The position numbers and the translations under genes are program-made. From the NCBI GenBank assembly GCA_011389605.1, contig JAABTZ010000055.1:1-10667 (forward strand): a stretch of 10,667 bases of DNA, in the 5' to 3' direction. Source of the stretch: Desulfobacteraceae bacterium (GTDB lineage Bacteria > Desulfobacterota > Desulfobacteria > Desulfobacterales > Desulfosalsimonadaceae). A model generated the notes under the pieces. The model was not told the origin of the DNA, did not search any database, and saw only the letters and a list, made by a program, of their open reading frames with translations. Position 1 is the first letter of the stretch; the number at the start of each line of letters is the position of its first letter. Below, piece after piece: positions 1 to 6,308 of this stretch.

Positions 1-40
1 ATCCCCCTTTTGTTTGCAGGCTGCATCCGGTTTTTCATCC

Positions 41-69
41 TTGACAGGCGGCCCTTATTATACTTTATT
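41..69 (+). promoter_or_regulatory. Candidate sigma70-like promoter for the first operon
   Basis: An exact TTGACA -35 box lies at 41-46. A 17-base spacer leads to TTTATT at 64-69, which matches TATAAT at 4 of 6 positions. A better -10 match, TATACT at 59-64, is only 12 bases from the -35 box and so cannot pair with it. The site sits about 80 bases upstream of the first start codon in an otherwise gene-free stretch (1-147). Nothing else recognisable lies there, and no end of an upstream gene is visible. This is a pattern match only. Confidence 0.4.
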
Positions 70-147
70 AAGTAGCATTTTTTCCGTTGCTTGATGCAGA
101 GTTTTAAGAAAAAAATAAATAATATATCTCATATAGGGAAATAGGAG

Positions 148-921
148 ATGACTGAAGAAATTTTGCAGGAAACCACCGAAGATGACATCTGTGTCGTTAC
201 TTTTAAAAACGGCAAAACCAACTCCATAAACCGACAGGTTGTAGAAAGGCTCGGACAGATCGTTGAGGAAGCCAACCAGAATCCTTCGCCCAAGGGCATT
301 ATCCTCACCGGCCAGGGGCGCTTTTTTTCCAGCGGTTTTGATCTTCCCATGTTTCTCGGTTTCTCCGATCTTCAGGAAGCCGTGGACTTTTTTGAAATTC
401 AGGAGCATGTGCTCACCTCGCTTTTTGCATGCAAAAAGCCCGTGGTTGCAGCATTAAACGGTCACACTGTGGCCGGGGGCCTGATTTATGCCATGGCAGC
501 TGATTACCGGATTATAAAGGAGCATCCCAAAATCAAGGTCGGCATGTCGGAAAACAAAATCGGACTTTCCTTGAGCGTGGCTCAGCATGAAGTCATGCGC
601 TTTGGCTTTGACAGCAATCACAAATTCCGTGATGTCATGTTTTTCTCCGATATGATGGATGTGTTTAGGGCAAAGGAGCTTGGCCTGGTTGACGAGGTTG
701 TGGAAGAAGACTTGCTTGTAGAACGGGCCAGGCAGATTGTTTCCATGTGGATAGACAACCCTGGCCGGCCCTTTATGCGGATGAAGCAGATGTTGAGAAA
801 AGATACAGTCGAGCGGATCAAAAGAAAACTGGCCGAAGAAAACTGGCATGAGGGATTGAAAAATCTTTTCAATAGCGAGGTCCGCCAGGCCCTGGAATTT
901 GTCCAGGCAGGTATGAAATAG
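148..921 (+). CDS. Enoyl-CoA hydratase/isomerase family protein (crotonase fold)
   Basis: A 257-aa crotonase-fold protein, the usual length for this family and presumably cytoplasmic. Family members act on acyl-CoA thioesters, stabilising an enolate in an oxyanion hole. The two oxyanion-hole segments are visible: SSGFDL (61-66) and NGHTVAGG (104-111), followed by AADYRI. One acidic catalytic candidate is E135 in GMSENKIGL. The position of the second hydratase glutamate (rat Glu164) seems to be aspartate (D162), and the usual PGAGG helix start is replaced by SLSVAQ. The active-site stretch and the C-terminal RKDT...F.S pattern look more like mitochondrial delta3,delta2-enoyl-CoA isomerase than a typical hydratase. 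Isomerase activity is therefore my inference; the exact substrate is unknown. The ATG start has AGGGAA (135-140) at 7 bases and AGGAG directly abutting it. The radical SAM gene starts within 10 bases of its stop, so the two are probably cotranscribed, although no functional link is obvious. Confidence 0.88.
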   Translation: MTEEILQETTEDDICVVTFKNGKTNSINRQVVERLGQIVEEANQNPSPKGIILTGQGRFFSSGFDLPMFLGFSDLQEAVDFFEIQEHVLTSLFACKKPVVAALNGHTVAGGLIYAMAADYRIIKEHPKIKVGMSENKIGLSLSVAQHEVMRFGFDSNHKFRDVMFFSDMMDVFRAKELGLVDEVVEEDLLVERARQIVSMWIDNPGRPFMRMKQMLRKDTVERIKRKLAEENWHEGLKNLFNSEVRQALEFVQAGMK

Positions 922-929
922 AATTGACC

Positions 930-3497
930 ATGCATAGAAATCAATTTGATCATATCCTGGCCATGGTGGAAAAACCCAGCCGTTACCTTGGCGGGGAAAT
1001 CAATTCCGTTGTCAAATCGGATGCAGGCGTTAAGCTGCGCATGGCCCTGGCATTTCCCGATACCTATGAAATAGGTACATCCCATTTCGGCATGCAGATT
1101 CTTTATGAATTAATCAATGCACGACCGGATTGCGCCGCTGAAAGGGTTTTCGCCCCGGGAACCGACATGGCTGCTTTGCTGAAATCCTCTTTGATTCCCC
1201 TGTCTTCCCTGGAAACCCGAAAGCCCCTGGCTGAATTTGATATTCTGGGATTTAGTCTGCTCTATGAGTTAAACTACACCAACGTGCTTATGATTCTTGA
1301 TCTGGCCGGCATACCCTTTTATGCTGCTGATCGCAGCAGCAGTCATCCCCTTATTATTGCCGGCGGGCCTTGCACGGTAAATCCTGAACCGGTGGCGCCT
1401 TTTTTCGACGCCATGGTCGTGGGCGACGGCGAGCCGGTTGTGCCAGACCTTATTGACTCCTGGATTCAATGGAAAGACAGCGGTTCTTTGAACAGAACAG
1501 AATTGCTCAAAGCCTGGGCTAAAATCAGAGGGGTATATATACCGGCTTTTTTTAAAGCCGTAACCGGCGAAAGTGGCCGTCAGCAGACGGTTTCCATTCA
1601 GTCTGGCTATGACATGGTCTGCAGGGCAGTAGCCCCGAATCTGGATGAAGCGCCCTTTCCCGACAGGCCCGTGATCCCCTTTGGCCGCCCTGTTCATGAC
1701 CGGCTTCGGCTGGAGATAGCCCGTGGCTGCACCCGCGGCTGCCGATTCTGCCAGGCCGGCATGATTTATCGGCCGGTTCGGGAGCGATCAATTCAGGTGC
1801 TTTCCGGACTTGTTGAAAAGAGCCTGGAGAATACCGGCTATGAGGATCTTTCCCTTTTGTCCCTGAGCACCGGGGATTATACATGCCTGACTCCCTTGAT
1901 ACAGCACCTTTCAAGTCAATACTCCCATCGCCGTCTGGCCATTTCCATTCCCTCGTTTCGTGCAGGCACTCTTAGCCCTGAACTCATGGAGATTATCCGT
2001 GATATTCGAAAAACCGGCTTCACAATTGCACCAGAGGCCGGAAGCCCGCGCCTGCGTACGGTAATCAACAAAAATATCACCGAGGCTGAAATCGCCGAAA
2101 CCGTATCAACAGCCTTTAATCTTGGCTGGCAGCTTATAAAGCTTTATTTTATGATCGGCCTGCCAACGGAAACCGATGAAGATGTCGAGCAGATAGTTGA
2201 ACTCGTCCGTCGACTGAAGAAATTGCGGCCCCACGGCCGTCGGGGGGGTAATATCAATGTAAGCGTGGCCACTTTTATTCCAAAGCCTCATGTGCCTTTT
2301 CAATGGTGCGGGCAGCAGGATCCGGTGCGGGCAAAACAAAAGATTGAATTTTTGCGCCGGCGGATATCCGGACGCGGGGTTGATGTCAAGTGGCAGGATC
2401 CTGAAACCAGCCGTCTGGAAGGAGTCTTTGCCAGGGGCGACCGCCGGCTTGCTCCTGTTCTGGTGGCTGCGTATAAAAACGGCTGTCGGTTTGACGGATG
2501 GAGTGATTCTTTTGACAAGCCTGCCTGGGATGAGGCTTTTTCAGCCACAGGTGTGGACCCGGATGAATTTTTGCGGCCGGTTTCGCTAAACGACCATCTG
2601 GCATGGGATCATATTGATACTGGTGTTTCCGGGGATTTCTTAAAAGCAGAGTATCAAAAGGCTGTCTGCGGCCAGTCCACTTCTGACTGCCGCCGGGGAG
2701 ACTGCCAGGGATGCGGGGTTTGTGATTTTGAGCAATGTATGCCCAGGGTGGCGGTAAATGAAAATCAAGTGCCAATCCTTTCTGCAACAGGATTTCAACA
2801 GGGTGAATCTTTGACCCCATCTTTTCGCCGGATCAGGTTTTTTTACAGCAAGCTCGGTCCTGCAAGATTTTTCGGGCAATTGGAACTGGTCAATATTTTT
2901 CTTCGTGCCTTGCGGCGAGCCGGAGTGGTTCCGGCATATTCAGCCGGATTTCATCCCAAGCCAAAAATTGCTTTTGGCGATGCCTTGCCCGTTGGCATGG
3001 AAAGCATGGCCGAGAGCTTTTATTTAACCCTTGAGGCCCCTGGGCCGGGTGACGATATCTGCAGGGTCATTAACCGTCAGCTGCCAGACGGATTGGTGGT
3101 CACCGGGTGTATGCCTGACAAAGAGCTCCGGTCCGTGCCGGAGCGCCCGGGCCAGGCTGTTTACAGAATTACCCTGGCAAACGGCTTGCGGTTTGACAAT
3201 CAGGCCTACCAGGCTTTTTTGGATGCATCCACTTTTGATGCTGTTTTTACAAGCAGGAAAAAGGTCGATAAACGGGTGGATCTCAAGGCAGTGGTTACCC
3301 GGGTCTTTCGCATCAGGCCTGACTGCCTTCAGATGAGAGTCATCCAGCCCGATGGTCTTACCCTTCGGCCGGGCCCTGTTGTTGGAGCTATTTTTCCATC
3401 TTTGCCAGGGACTGCCCTGCAGCAGGCAAGGATTCTTAAGCTTGGGCAGGATATGGAAAACGACGGAGCCCCTTCAGGCTCCGGTGACATATTATGA
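930..3497 (+). CDS. Radical SAM protein fused to a DUF2344 domain (TIGR03960 + TIGR03936 type)
   Basis: An 855-aa protein of unknown function. The N-terminal region (about 1-230) resembles the domain preceding the radical SAM core in the TIGR03960 family: VEKPSRYLGGE near the start, then FPDTYEIG and AERVFAPGTDM. I see no DxHxxG cobalamin-binding motif there. The radical SAM core follows, with the canonical CX3CX2C cluster C267-C271-C274 (RGCTRGCRFCQAG) that binds a [4Fe-4S] cluster and S-adenosylmethionine. A cysteine-rich linker has C587, C592, C595, C598 and C603 (DCRRGDCQGCGVC) and may hold a second metal site. The C-terminal DUF2344 'radical SAM-linked' domain begins near residue 634 (RIRFFYSKLGPARFFGQLEL, then GFHPKPKIAFG). 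In other bacteria the two parts are often separate neighbouring genes; here they are fused. I prefer ATG at 930 over TTG at 924; neither has a strong ribosome binding site. The stop is 7 bases before rng, a pairing also known elsewhere, which suggests an RNA- or ribosome-related substrate. That last point is inference. Confidence 0.9.
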   Translation: MHRNQFDHILAMVEKPSRYLGGEINSVVKSDAGVKLRMALAFPDTYEIGTSHFGMQILYELINARPDCAAERVFAPGTDMAALLKSSLIPLSSLETRKPLAEFDILGFSLLYELNYTNVLMILDLAGIPFYAADRSSSHPLIIAGGPCTVNPEPVAPFFDAMVVGDGEPVVPDLIDSWIQWKDSGSLNRTELLKAWAKIRGVYIPAFFKAVTGESGRQQTVSIQSGYDMVCRAVAPNLDEAPFPDRPVIPFGRPVHDRLRLEIARGCTRGCRFCQAGMIYRPVRERSIQVLSGLVEKSLENTGYEDLSLLSLSTGDYTCLTPLIQHLSSQYSHRRLAISIPSFRAGTLSPELMEIIRDIRKTGFTIAPEAGSPRLRTVINKNITEAEIAETVSTAFNLGWQLIKLYFMIGLPTETDEDVEQIVELVRRLKKLRPHGRRGGNINVSVATFIPKPHVPFQWCGQQDPVRAKQKIEFLRRRISGRGVDVKWQDPETSRLEGVFARGDRRLAPVLVAAYKNGCRFDGWSDSFDKPAWDEAFSATGVDPDEFLRPVSLNDHLAWDHIDTGVSGDFLKAEYQKAVCGQSTSDCRRGDCQGCGVCDFEQCMPRVAVNENQVPILSATGFQQGESLTPSFRRIRFFYSKLGPARFFGQLELVNIFLRALRRAGVVPAYSAGFHPKPKIAFGDALPVGMESMAESFYLTLEAPGPGDDICRVINRQLPDGLVVTGCMPDKELRSVPERPGQAVYRITLANGLRFDNQAYQAFLDASTFDAVFTSRKKVDKRVDLKAVVTRVFRIRPDCLQMRVIQPDGLTLRPGPVVGAIFPSLPGTALQQARILKLGQDMENDGAPSGSGDIL

Positions 3498-3504
3498 GGT
3501 ATTA

Positions 3505-5070
3505 ATGGATAAGGAACTTGTAATCAACGCTTTGGGCCCTGAGATCCGGGTGGCTCTTCTGGAAAACGGTATTGCCGTGGAAATTTATGTGGAGCGCCAG
3601 GATGAGGGCAATCTTGCCGGAAATATTTACAAGGGGCGAATCCAGCGGGTACTTCCCGGAATGCAGGCGGCTTTTGTGGATGCAGGATTAAAGCAGGCCG
3701 CCTTTATCTATGTCGATGAGGTTTTAAACGGTCGCACACCGCCGCCTGAAGGCATTTACATTAAAAATGAAAATGAATATGCCGAAGAAGATGAAGCCGA
3801 GCTTGATGAAGAAAACGGCCCTCTTACCAGCCCGCTGTCCGCAGGCCTGTCTGAAGGCCGGCCACCCATCGAGGAGATGCTCCGGGATGGCCAGGAGATT
3901 CTGGTCCAGGTTGCCCGCTCGCCCATAGGCACAAAAGGGGCCAGGCTAACCACTTATATCTCTTTGCCTGGCAGGTTTCTGGTTTTAATGCCTACGGTTG
4001 ATCACATAGGCATTTCCCGGCGCATAACCGATGAAGCCGAGCGCACCAGGCTTCGGGATCTGGTGGAATCCATGAGGACCCAGCCGTACGGCTATATAGT
4101 GCGTACTGCCGGGGAGGGTGTGGGACACGATGTGCTGGCCCAGGACATGGAATTTTTAAACAATCTGTGGGATGACATCCAGCAGCGGTACCAGGCAGTA
4201 TCGGCCCCCTCAATGCTCCACCAGGAATTAACGGTCACTTTACGCTGCGTTCGCGACCTTCTGGCCCATGAAGCCGACAGGGTAACCATAGATTCTCCCG
4301 CAGTCTATAAAACTGTCAAAAATTTTATTGAAAAGTTCATGCCCAGGCTTAAAAATTCCATGATCCTTTACACAGGCGAAGAGCCAATCTTTGATGCCTA
4401 TAACCTTGAAGTCGACATCCAACGTGCCCTTAAAAAAAAGGTGTGGCTCAAATGCGGCGGATATATTGTCATAGAGATAACCGAGGCCCTGGTTGTCATT
4501 GATGTCAATACAGGCCGATACGTTGGCAAGCGTAATTTTGCCGAAACCATACTCAAAACAAATCTTGAAGCCGTCAAGGAAATAGCCTATCAGATTCGTC
4601 TGCGCAATCTTGGGGGAATAATTATCATTGACTTTATTGACATGGAAAACAAGGCTGATCAGGAAAAGGTCTATAATACGTTAAAAGAGGCATTGACCAG
4701 GGACAAGGCCAAGACCAATGTTTTGCCCATGTCGGATATGGGGCTTATCCAGATGACGCGCAAAAGGGTTGTCAAATCTTTGCCGCGAATGATGTGCGAG
4801 CCTTGTTTTTATTGCGAAGGGGAAGGGGTGCTGCTGTCGCGCAGGACCATCTGCTACAATATCTTCAGGGATGTCCGACGCCAGGGCGTTGAAAGCGACG
4901 CTGCACGGATTCATATACAGGTCAGCCCCGTTATTGCAGATTTGCTGCTTGGGCAGGAAAGCGGACTGATATCTGCCCTTGAGGAGCAGGTTAACCGGCA
5001 GATATGCATTTATCCGCAAAGGGACTATCATCTGGAACAGTATGATATTGTTGAAATCAGGGAGCAATGA
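3505..5070 (+). CDS. rng: Ribonuclease G (RNase E/G family endoribonuclease)
   Basis: A 521-aa single-strand-specific endoribonuclease of the RNase E/G family, acting in the cytoplasm on mRNA decay and rRNA 5' processing. An N-terminal S1 RNA-binding domain is visible (GNIYKGRIQRVLPGMQAAFVDAG, about 32-54). It is interrupted by an acidic insertion at about 88-106. The catalytic core shows D333 (VIDVNTGR) and D376 (IIDFIDM), spaced 43 residues apart exactly like the Mg-binding D303 and D346 of E. coli RNase E. The zinc-link cysteines C434 and C437 (CFYC) also keep the E. coli spacing from the second aspartate. The protein stops soon after, so it lacks the long disordered degradosome scaffold of RNase E; RNase G is the better name. 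The ATG at 3505 has TGAGGT 4 bases upstream and directly begins MDKELVINA, as the family does. The reading frame stays open upstream to 3352, but that part overlaps the preceding gene and is not family-like. Confidence 0.94.
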   Translation: MDKELVINALGPEIRVALLENGIAVEIYVERQDEGNLAGNIYKGRIQRVLPGMQAAFVDAGLKQAAFIYVDEVLNGRTPPPEGIYIKNENEYAEEDEAELDEENGPLTSPLSAGLSEGRPPIEEMLRDGQEILVQVARSPIGTKGARLTTYISLPGRFLVLMPTVDHIGISRRITDEAERTRLRDLVESMRTQPYGYIVRTAGEGVGHDVLAQDMEFLNNLWDDIQQRYQAVSAPSMLHQELTVTLRCVRDLLAHEADRVTIDSPAVYKTVKNFIEKFMPRLKNSMILYTGEEPIFDAYNLEVDIQRALKKKVWLKCGGYIVIEITEALVVIDVNTGRYVGKRNFAETILKTNLEAVKEIAYQIRLRNLGGIIIIDFIDMENKADQEKVYNTLKEALTRDKAKTNVLPMSDMGLIQMTRKRVVKSLPRMMCEPCFYCEGEGVLLSRRTICYNIFRDVRRQGVESDAARIHIQVSPVIADLLLGQESGLISALEEQVNRQICIYPQRDYHLEQYDIVEIREQ

Positions 5071-5087
5071 TCGATTTTATTTGAACC

Positions 5088-5117
5088 TTGACAAAAATGG
5101 GTGTATTGAGCTAACAT
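5088..5117 (+). promoter_or_regulatory. Candidate sigma70-like promoter upstream of rpmH
   Basis: An exact TTGACA at 5088-5093, an 18-base spacer, and TAACAT at 5112-5117 (4 of 6 to TATAAT). It lies 17 bases after the rng stop. It could drive the rpmH-rnpA-yidD genes, giving a leader of about 260 bases that would contain the whole palindromic repeat at 5143-5278. No equally good promoter is visible between the repeat and rpmH: CATAAT (5351-5356) and TACTAT (5364-5369) are -10-like but lack a well-placed -35. Confidence 0.5.
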
Positions 5118-5142
5118 TTTTCTGATTAATTATTGATGGAAC

Positions 5143-5278
5143 CGTAAAAAGTCCAATATTTGCGTTACGCGCGATTTCTGAAGAATTTTACGTGCGGATA
5201 AGTACGCTGAATTCTTCAAAATCAGGCAAGCCTTGATCTTGAACATTTTACAAAGCCGCCTAAAAGCGACTTTTTACG
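5143..5278. repeat. 136-bp palindromic intergenic repeat with 11-bp terminal inverted repeats (REP/MITE-like)
   Basis: The ends are exact inverted repeats, CGTAAAAAGTC (5143-5153) and GACTTTTTACG (5268-5278). Inside lies a strong second stem: GATTT-c-TGAAGAATT (5173-5187) pairs with AATTCTTCAAAATC (5210-5223) with one bulged base, and CGT/ACG (5191-5193/5204-5206) can pair further in. No transposase gene and no clear target-site duplication are visible. On the minus strand a 38-codon frame runs from ATG at 5246 to a stop at 5130-5132, covering most of the element; it is probably a by-product of the repeat, not a gene. The architecture fits a non-autonomous mobile or dispersed palindromic element. 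From memory it resembles a repeat seen many times in Desulfobacterales genomes, but I cannot verify copy number from one window. Confidence 0.75.
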
Positions 5279-5305
5279 AGAGCATCAGTGTTAAGTCATT
5301 TAAAA

Positions 5306-5340
5306 ATTAGAAATTCTGTATTTTGGTTTTAATTTCTGGT
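5306..5340 (+). other. Stem-loop in the rpmH leader
   Basis: AGAAATT (5309-5315) and AATTTCT (5331-5337) form a 7-bp AT-rich stem with a 15-base loop, extendable by two wobble pairs and one A-T pair to 5306/5340. It lies between the palindromic repeat and rpmH. It has no GC-rich stem or following T-run, so it is not a standard terminator. The rest of 5279-5383 is AT-rich, with nothing else I recognise except the rpmH ribosome binding site (AAAGGTGAA, 5372-5380). Confidence 0.25.
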
Positions 5341-5383
5341 CCAGCAAGGACATAATCAACAGATACTATAAAAAGGTGAAATA

Positions 5384-5518
5384 ATGAAACGGACATATCA
5401 GCCAAGCAAAATAAAACGAGCCCGAAAACACGGCTTTTTAAAACGAATGGCCACCAAGCAGGGCCGCAAGATCATCAACAGGCGCCGTGCCAGGGGACGC
5501 AAACGGCTGACGGTTTGA
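5384..5518 (+). CDS. rpmH: 50S ribosomal protein L34
   Basis: A 44-aa, highly basic protein that reads MKRTYQPSKIKRARKHGF and ends GRKRLTV, which is unmistakable bacterial L34 at its normal length. It is a structural protein of the large ribosomal subunit and contacts 23S rRNA. The gene was found by direct translation; it is short and easily missed. The ATG start has AAAGGTGAA just upstream. The stop TGA (5516-5518) overlaps the TTG start of rnpA in the sequence TTGA, the conserved rpmH-rnpA neighbourhood of bacterial chromosomes. Upstream lies rng and not dnaA, so this is not the E. coli-type dnaA-rpmH divergent origin arrangement. Confidence 0.97.
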   Translation: MKRTYQPSKIKRARKHGFLKRMATKQGRKIINRRRARGRKRLTV

Positions 5519-5877
5519 TCCAGGCCAGTGGCAAGGGTATTAAAAAGCCTGACAAACTCTTGAGGCGTGCACAGTTTGTCAGGCTTTCCAGGCAGGCCCA
5601 CAGCGTTGCTGACCGCAGATTTGTGGTTGCTTTCAGGCAAAATCAGCTGGACCGGCCGAGGCTGGGCATTACGGTTACCAAAAAAACAGGCAACGCGGTG
5701 GTTCGCAATCGGATCAAGAGACTGGTCCGGGAATATTTTCGGCTAAACCGTCACAAGATCAGAGGCGATTTTGACATTAATGTGATAGCCAAAAAAGCAG
5801 CTTCCGATGGGTCCTCTAAAGAGGCCTTTGCATCGCTTGAAAAACTGTTTCGCAAAATCGGGGGGCATTCCCATTAA
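5515..5877 (+). CDS. rnpA: Ribonuclease P protein component
   Basis: A 120-aa basic protein, the typical length for the protein subunit of RNase P. It helps the catalytic RNA bind and cleave 5' leaders of precursor tRNAs. The diagnostic RNR motif is at 64-76 (RNRIKRLVREYFR), preceded by GITVTKKTGNAVV and by an N-terminal LLRRAQFVRL segment equivalent to the family's LKxxxxF start. D86 INVIAKKAA matches the conserved second half. The only in-frame standard start near the expected N-terminus is TTG at 5515, overlapping the rpmH stop by 4 bases (TTGA). A purine-rich AGGGGA lies 17 bases upstream, too far for normal initiation, so translation is probably coupled to rpmH by termination-reinitiation. 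That coupling is inferred from the overlap. Confidence 0.95.
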   Translation: MIQASGKGIKKPDKLLRRAQFVRLSRQAHSVADRRFVVAFRQNQLDRPRLGITVTKKTGNAVVRNRIKRLVREYFRLNRHKIRGDFDINVIAKKAASDGSSKEAFASLEKLFRKIGGHSH

Positions 5878-6136
5878 GTATTTTCTTCTGTTTGTTATCA
5901 GGCTTTATCAGATGCTTCTTTCACCGGTGCTTGGATCCTGCTGCCGGTTTTATCCGTCATGCTCCGAATATGCCCATGAATCCATCTGCCGTTTTGGAGC
6001 CTTGCAAGGTTTATGGCTGGCACTTAAGCGACTGGCCAAATGCCACCCCTTTCATCCCGGGGGGGTTGATCCGGTTCCGGAAACCGTGCATCCAACAGAC
6101 GTTAATTTTCGTACCGGGATACAGCGGCCGGATTAA
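5873..6136 (+). CDS. yidD: Membrane protein insertion efficiency factor YidD
   Basis: A small protein of 87 aa if started at the ATT at 5873. It is recognisable as YidD by IRLYQMLLSPVLG (9-21), the cysteine-containing CCRFYPSCSEYA (23-34) and KCHPFHPGG (56-64). YidD is a membrane-associated factor that assists YidC-dependent insertion of inner-membrane proteins; its N-terminus forms an amphipathic helix, consistent with KYFLLFVIRLYQ here. The start is unusual. No ATG, GTG or TTG lies at the expected position, but ATT overlaps the rnpA stop (ATTAA) and has a GGGGGG run 7 bases upstream, giving a canonical N-terminus. Alternatives are TTG at 5837 (99 aa) or ATG at 5807 (109 aa), both inside rnpA. 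Product identity is firm; the start is not. Confidence 0.93.
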   Translation: MKYFLLFVIRLYQMLLSPVLGSCCRFYPSCSEYAHESICRFGALQGLWLALKRLAKCHPFHPGGVDPVPETVHPTDVNFRTGIQRPD

Positions 6137-6137
6137 A

Positions 6138-6156
6138 CGGTTTTTCTGATAAACCG
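6138..6156 (+). other. Small stem-loop after yidD
   Basis: CGGTTT (6138-6143) and AAACCG (6151-6156) form a 6-bp stem with a 7-base loop directly after the yidD stop. A run of seven T residues follows, but only at 6171-6177, 14 bases past the stem, so this is a poor match to an intrinsic terminator. The remaining bases to 6308 form a 172-base gap between yidD and yidC. It contains a TATAAG box (6245-6250) without a properly spaced -35 and no gene that I can support. Confidence 0.25.
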
Positions 6157-6308
6157 ATGCCGGCCCGTGCTTTTTTTCCAGCCCTTTCCTGCCGCGTTTT
6201 AAGCCCTGCTGGACAAATTGCCACCTTAAAAAATCAGGCTCGGTTATAAGAGCTTTCACCGGGCTGCTCATTGCTTTTCAGTCACTGCATGCTTTATCAG
6301 GAGTCGAT

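Noticed and set aside
618..1085. 155-aa minus-strand open frame across the crotonase/radical SAM junction
   Set aside because: It is antisense to two conserved genes and has no recognisable domain.
3352..3504. Upstream extension of the RNase G frame starting at ATG 3352 (51 extra residues)
   Set aside because: It overlaps the end of the radical SAM gene, has no family similarity, and the ATG at 3505 has a proper ribosome binding site and a normal N-terminus.
5193..5201. TGCGGATAA, one mismatch from a DnaA box (reverse complement TTATCCGCA) in the intergenic repeat
   Set aside because: It is a single copy inside the loop of the palindromic repeat. The same 9-mer occurs by chance in coding sequence at 5010-5018 and 6842-6850, so there is no cluster that would mark an origin.
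6218..6250. Possible promoter before yidC (TTGCCA ... TATAAG)
   Set aside because: The spacer is 21 bases, too long for sigma70, and no better pairing is visible in the 172-base gap.
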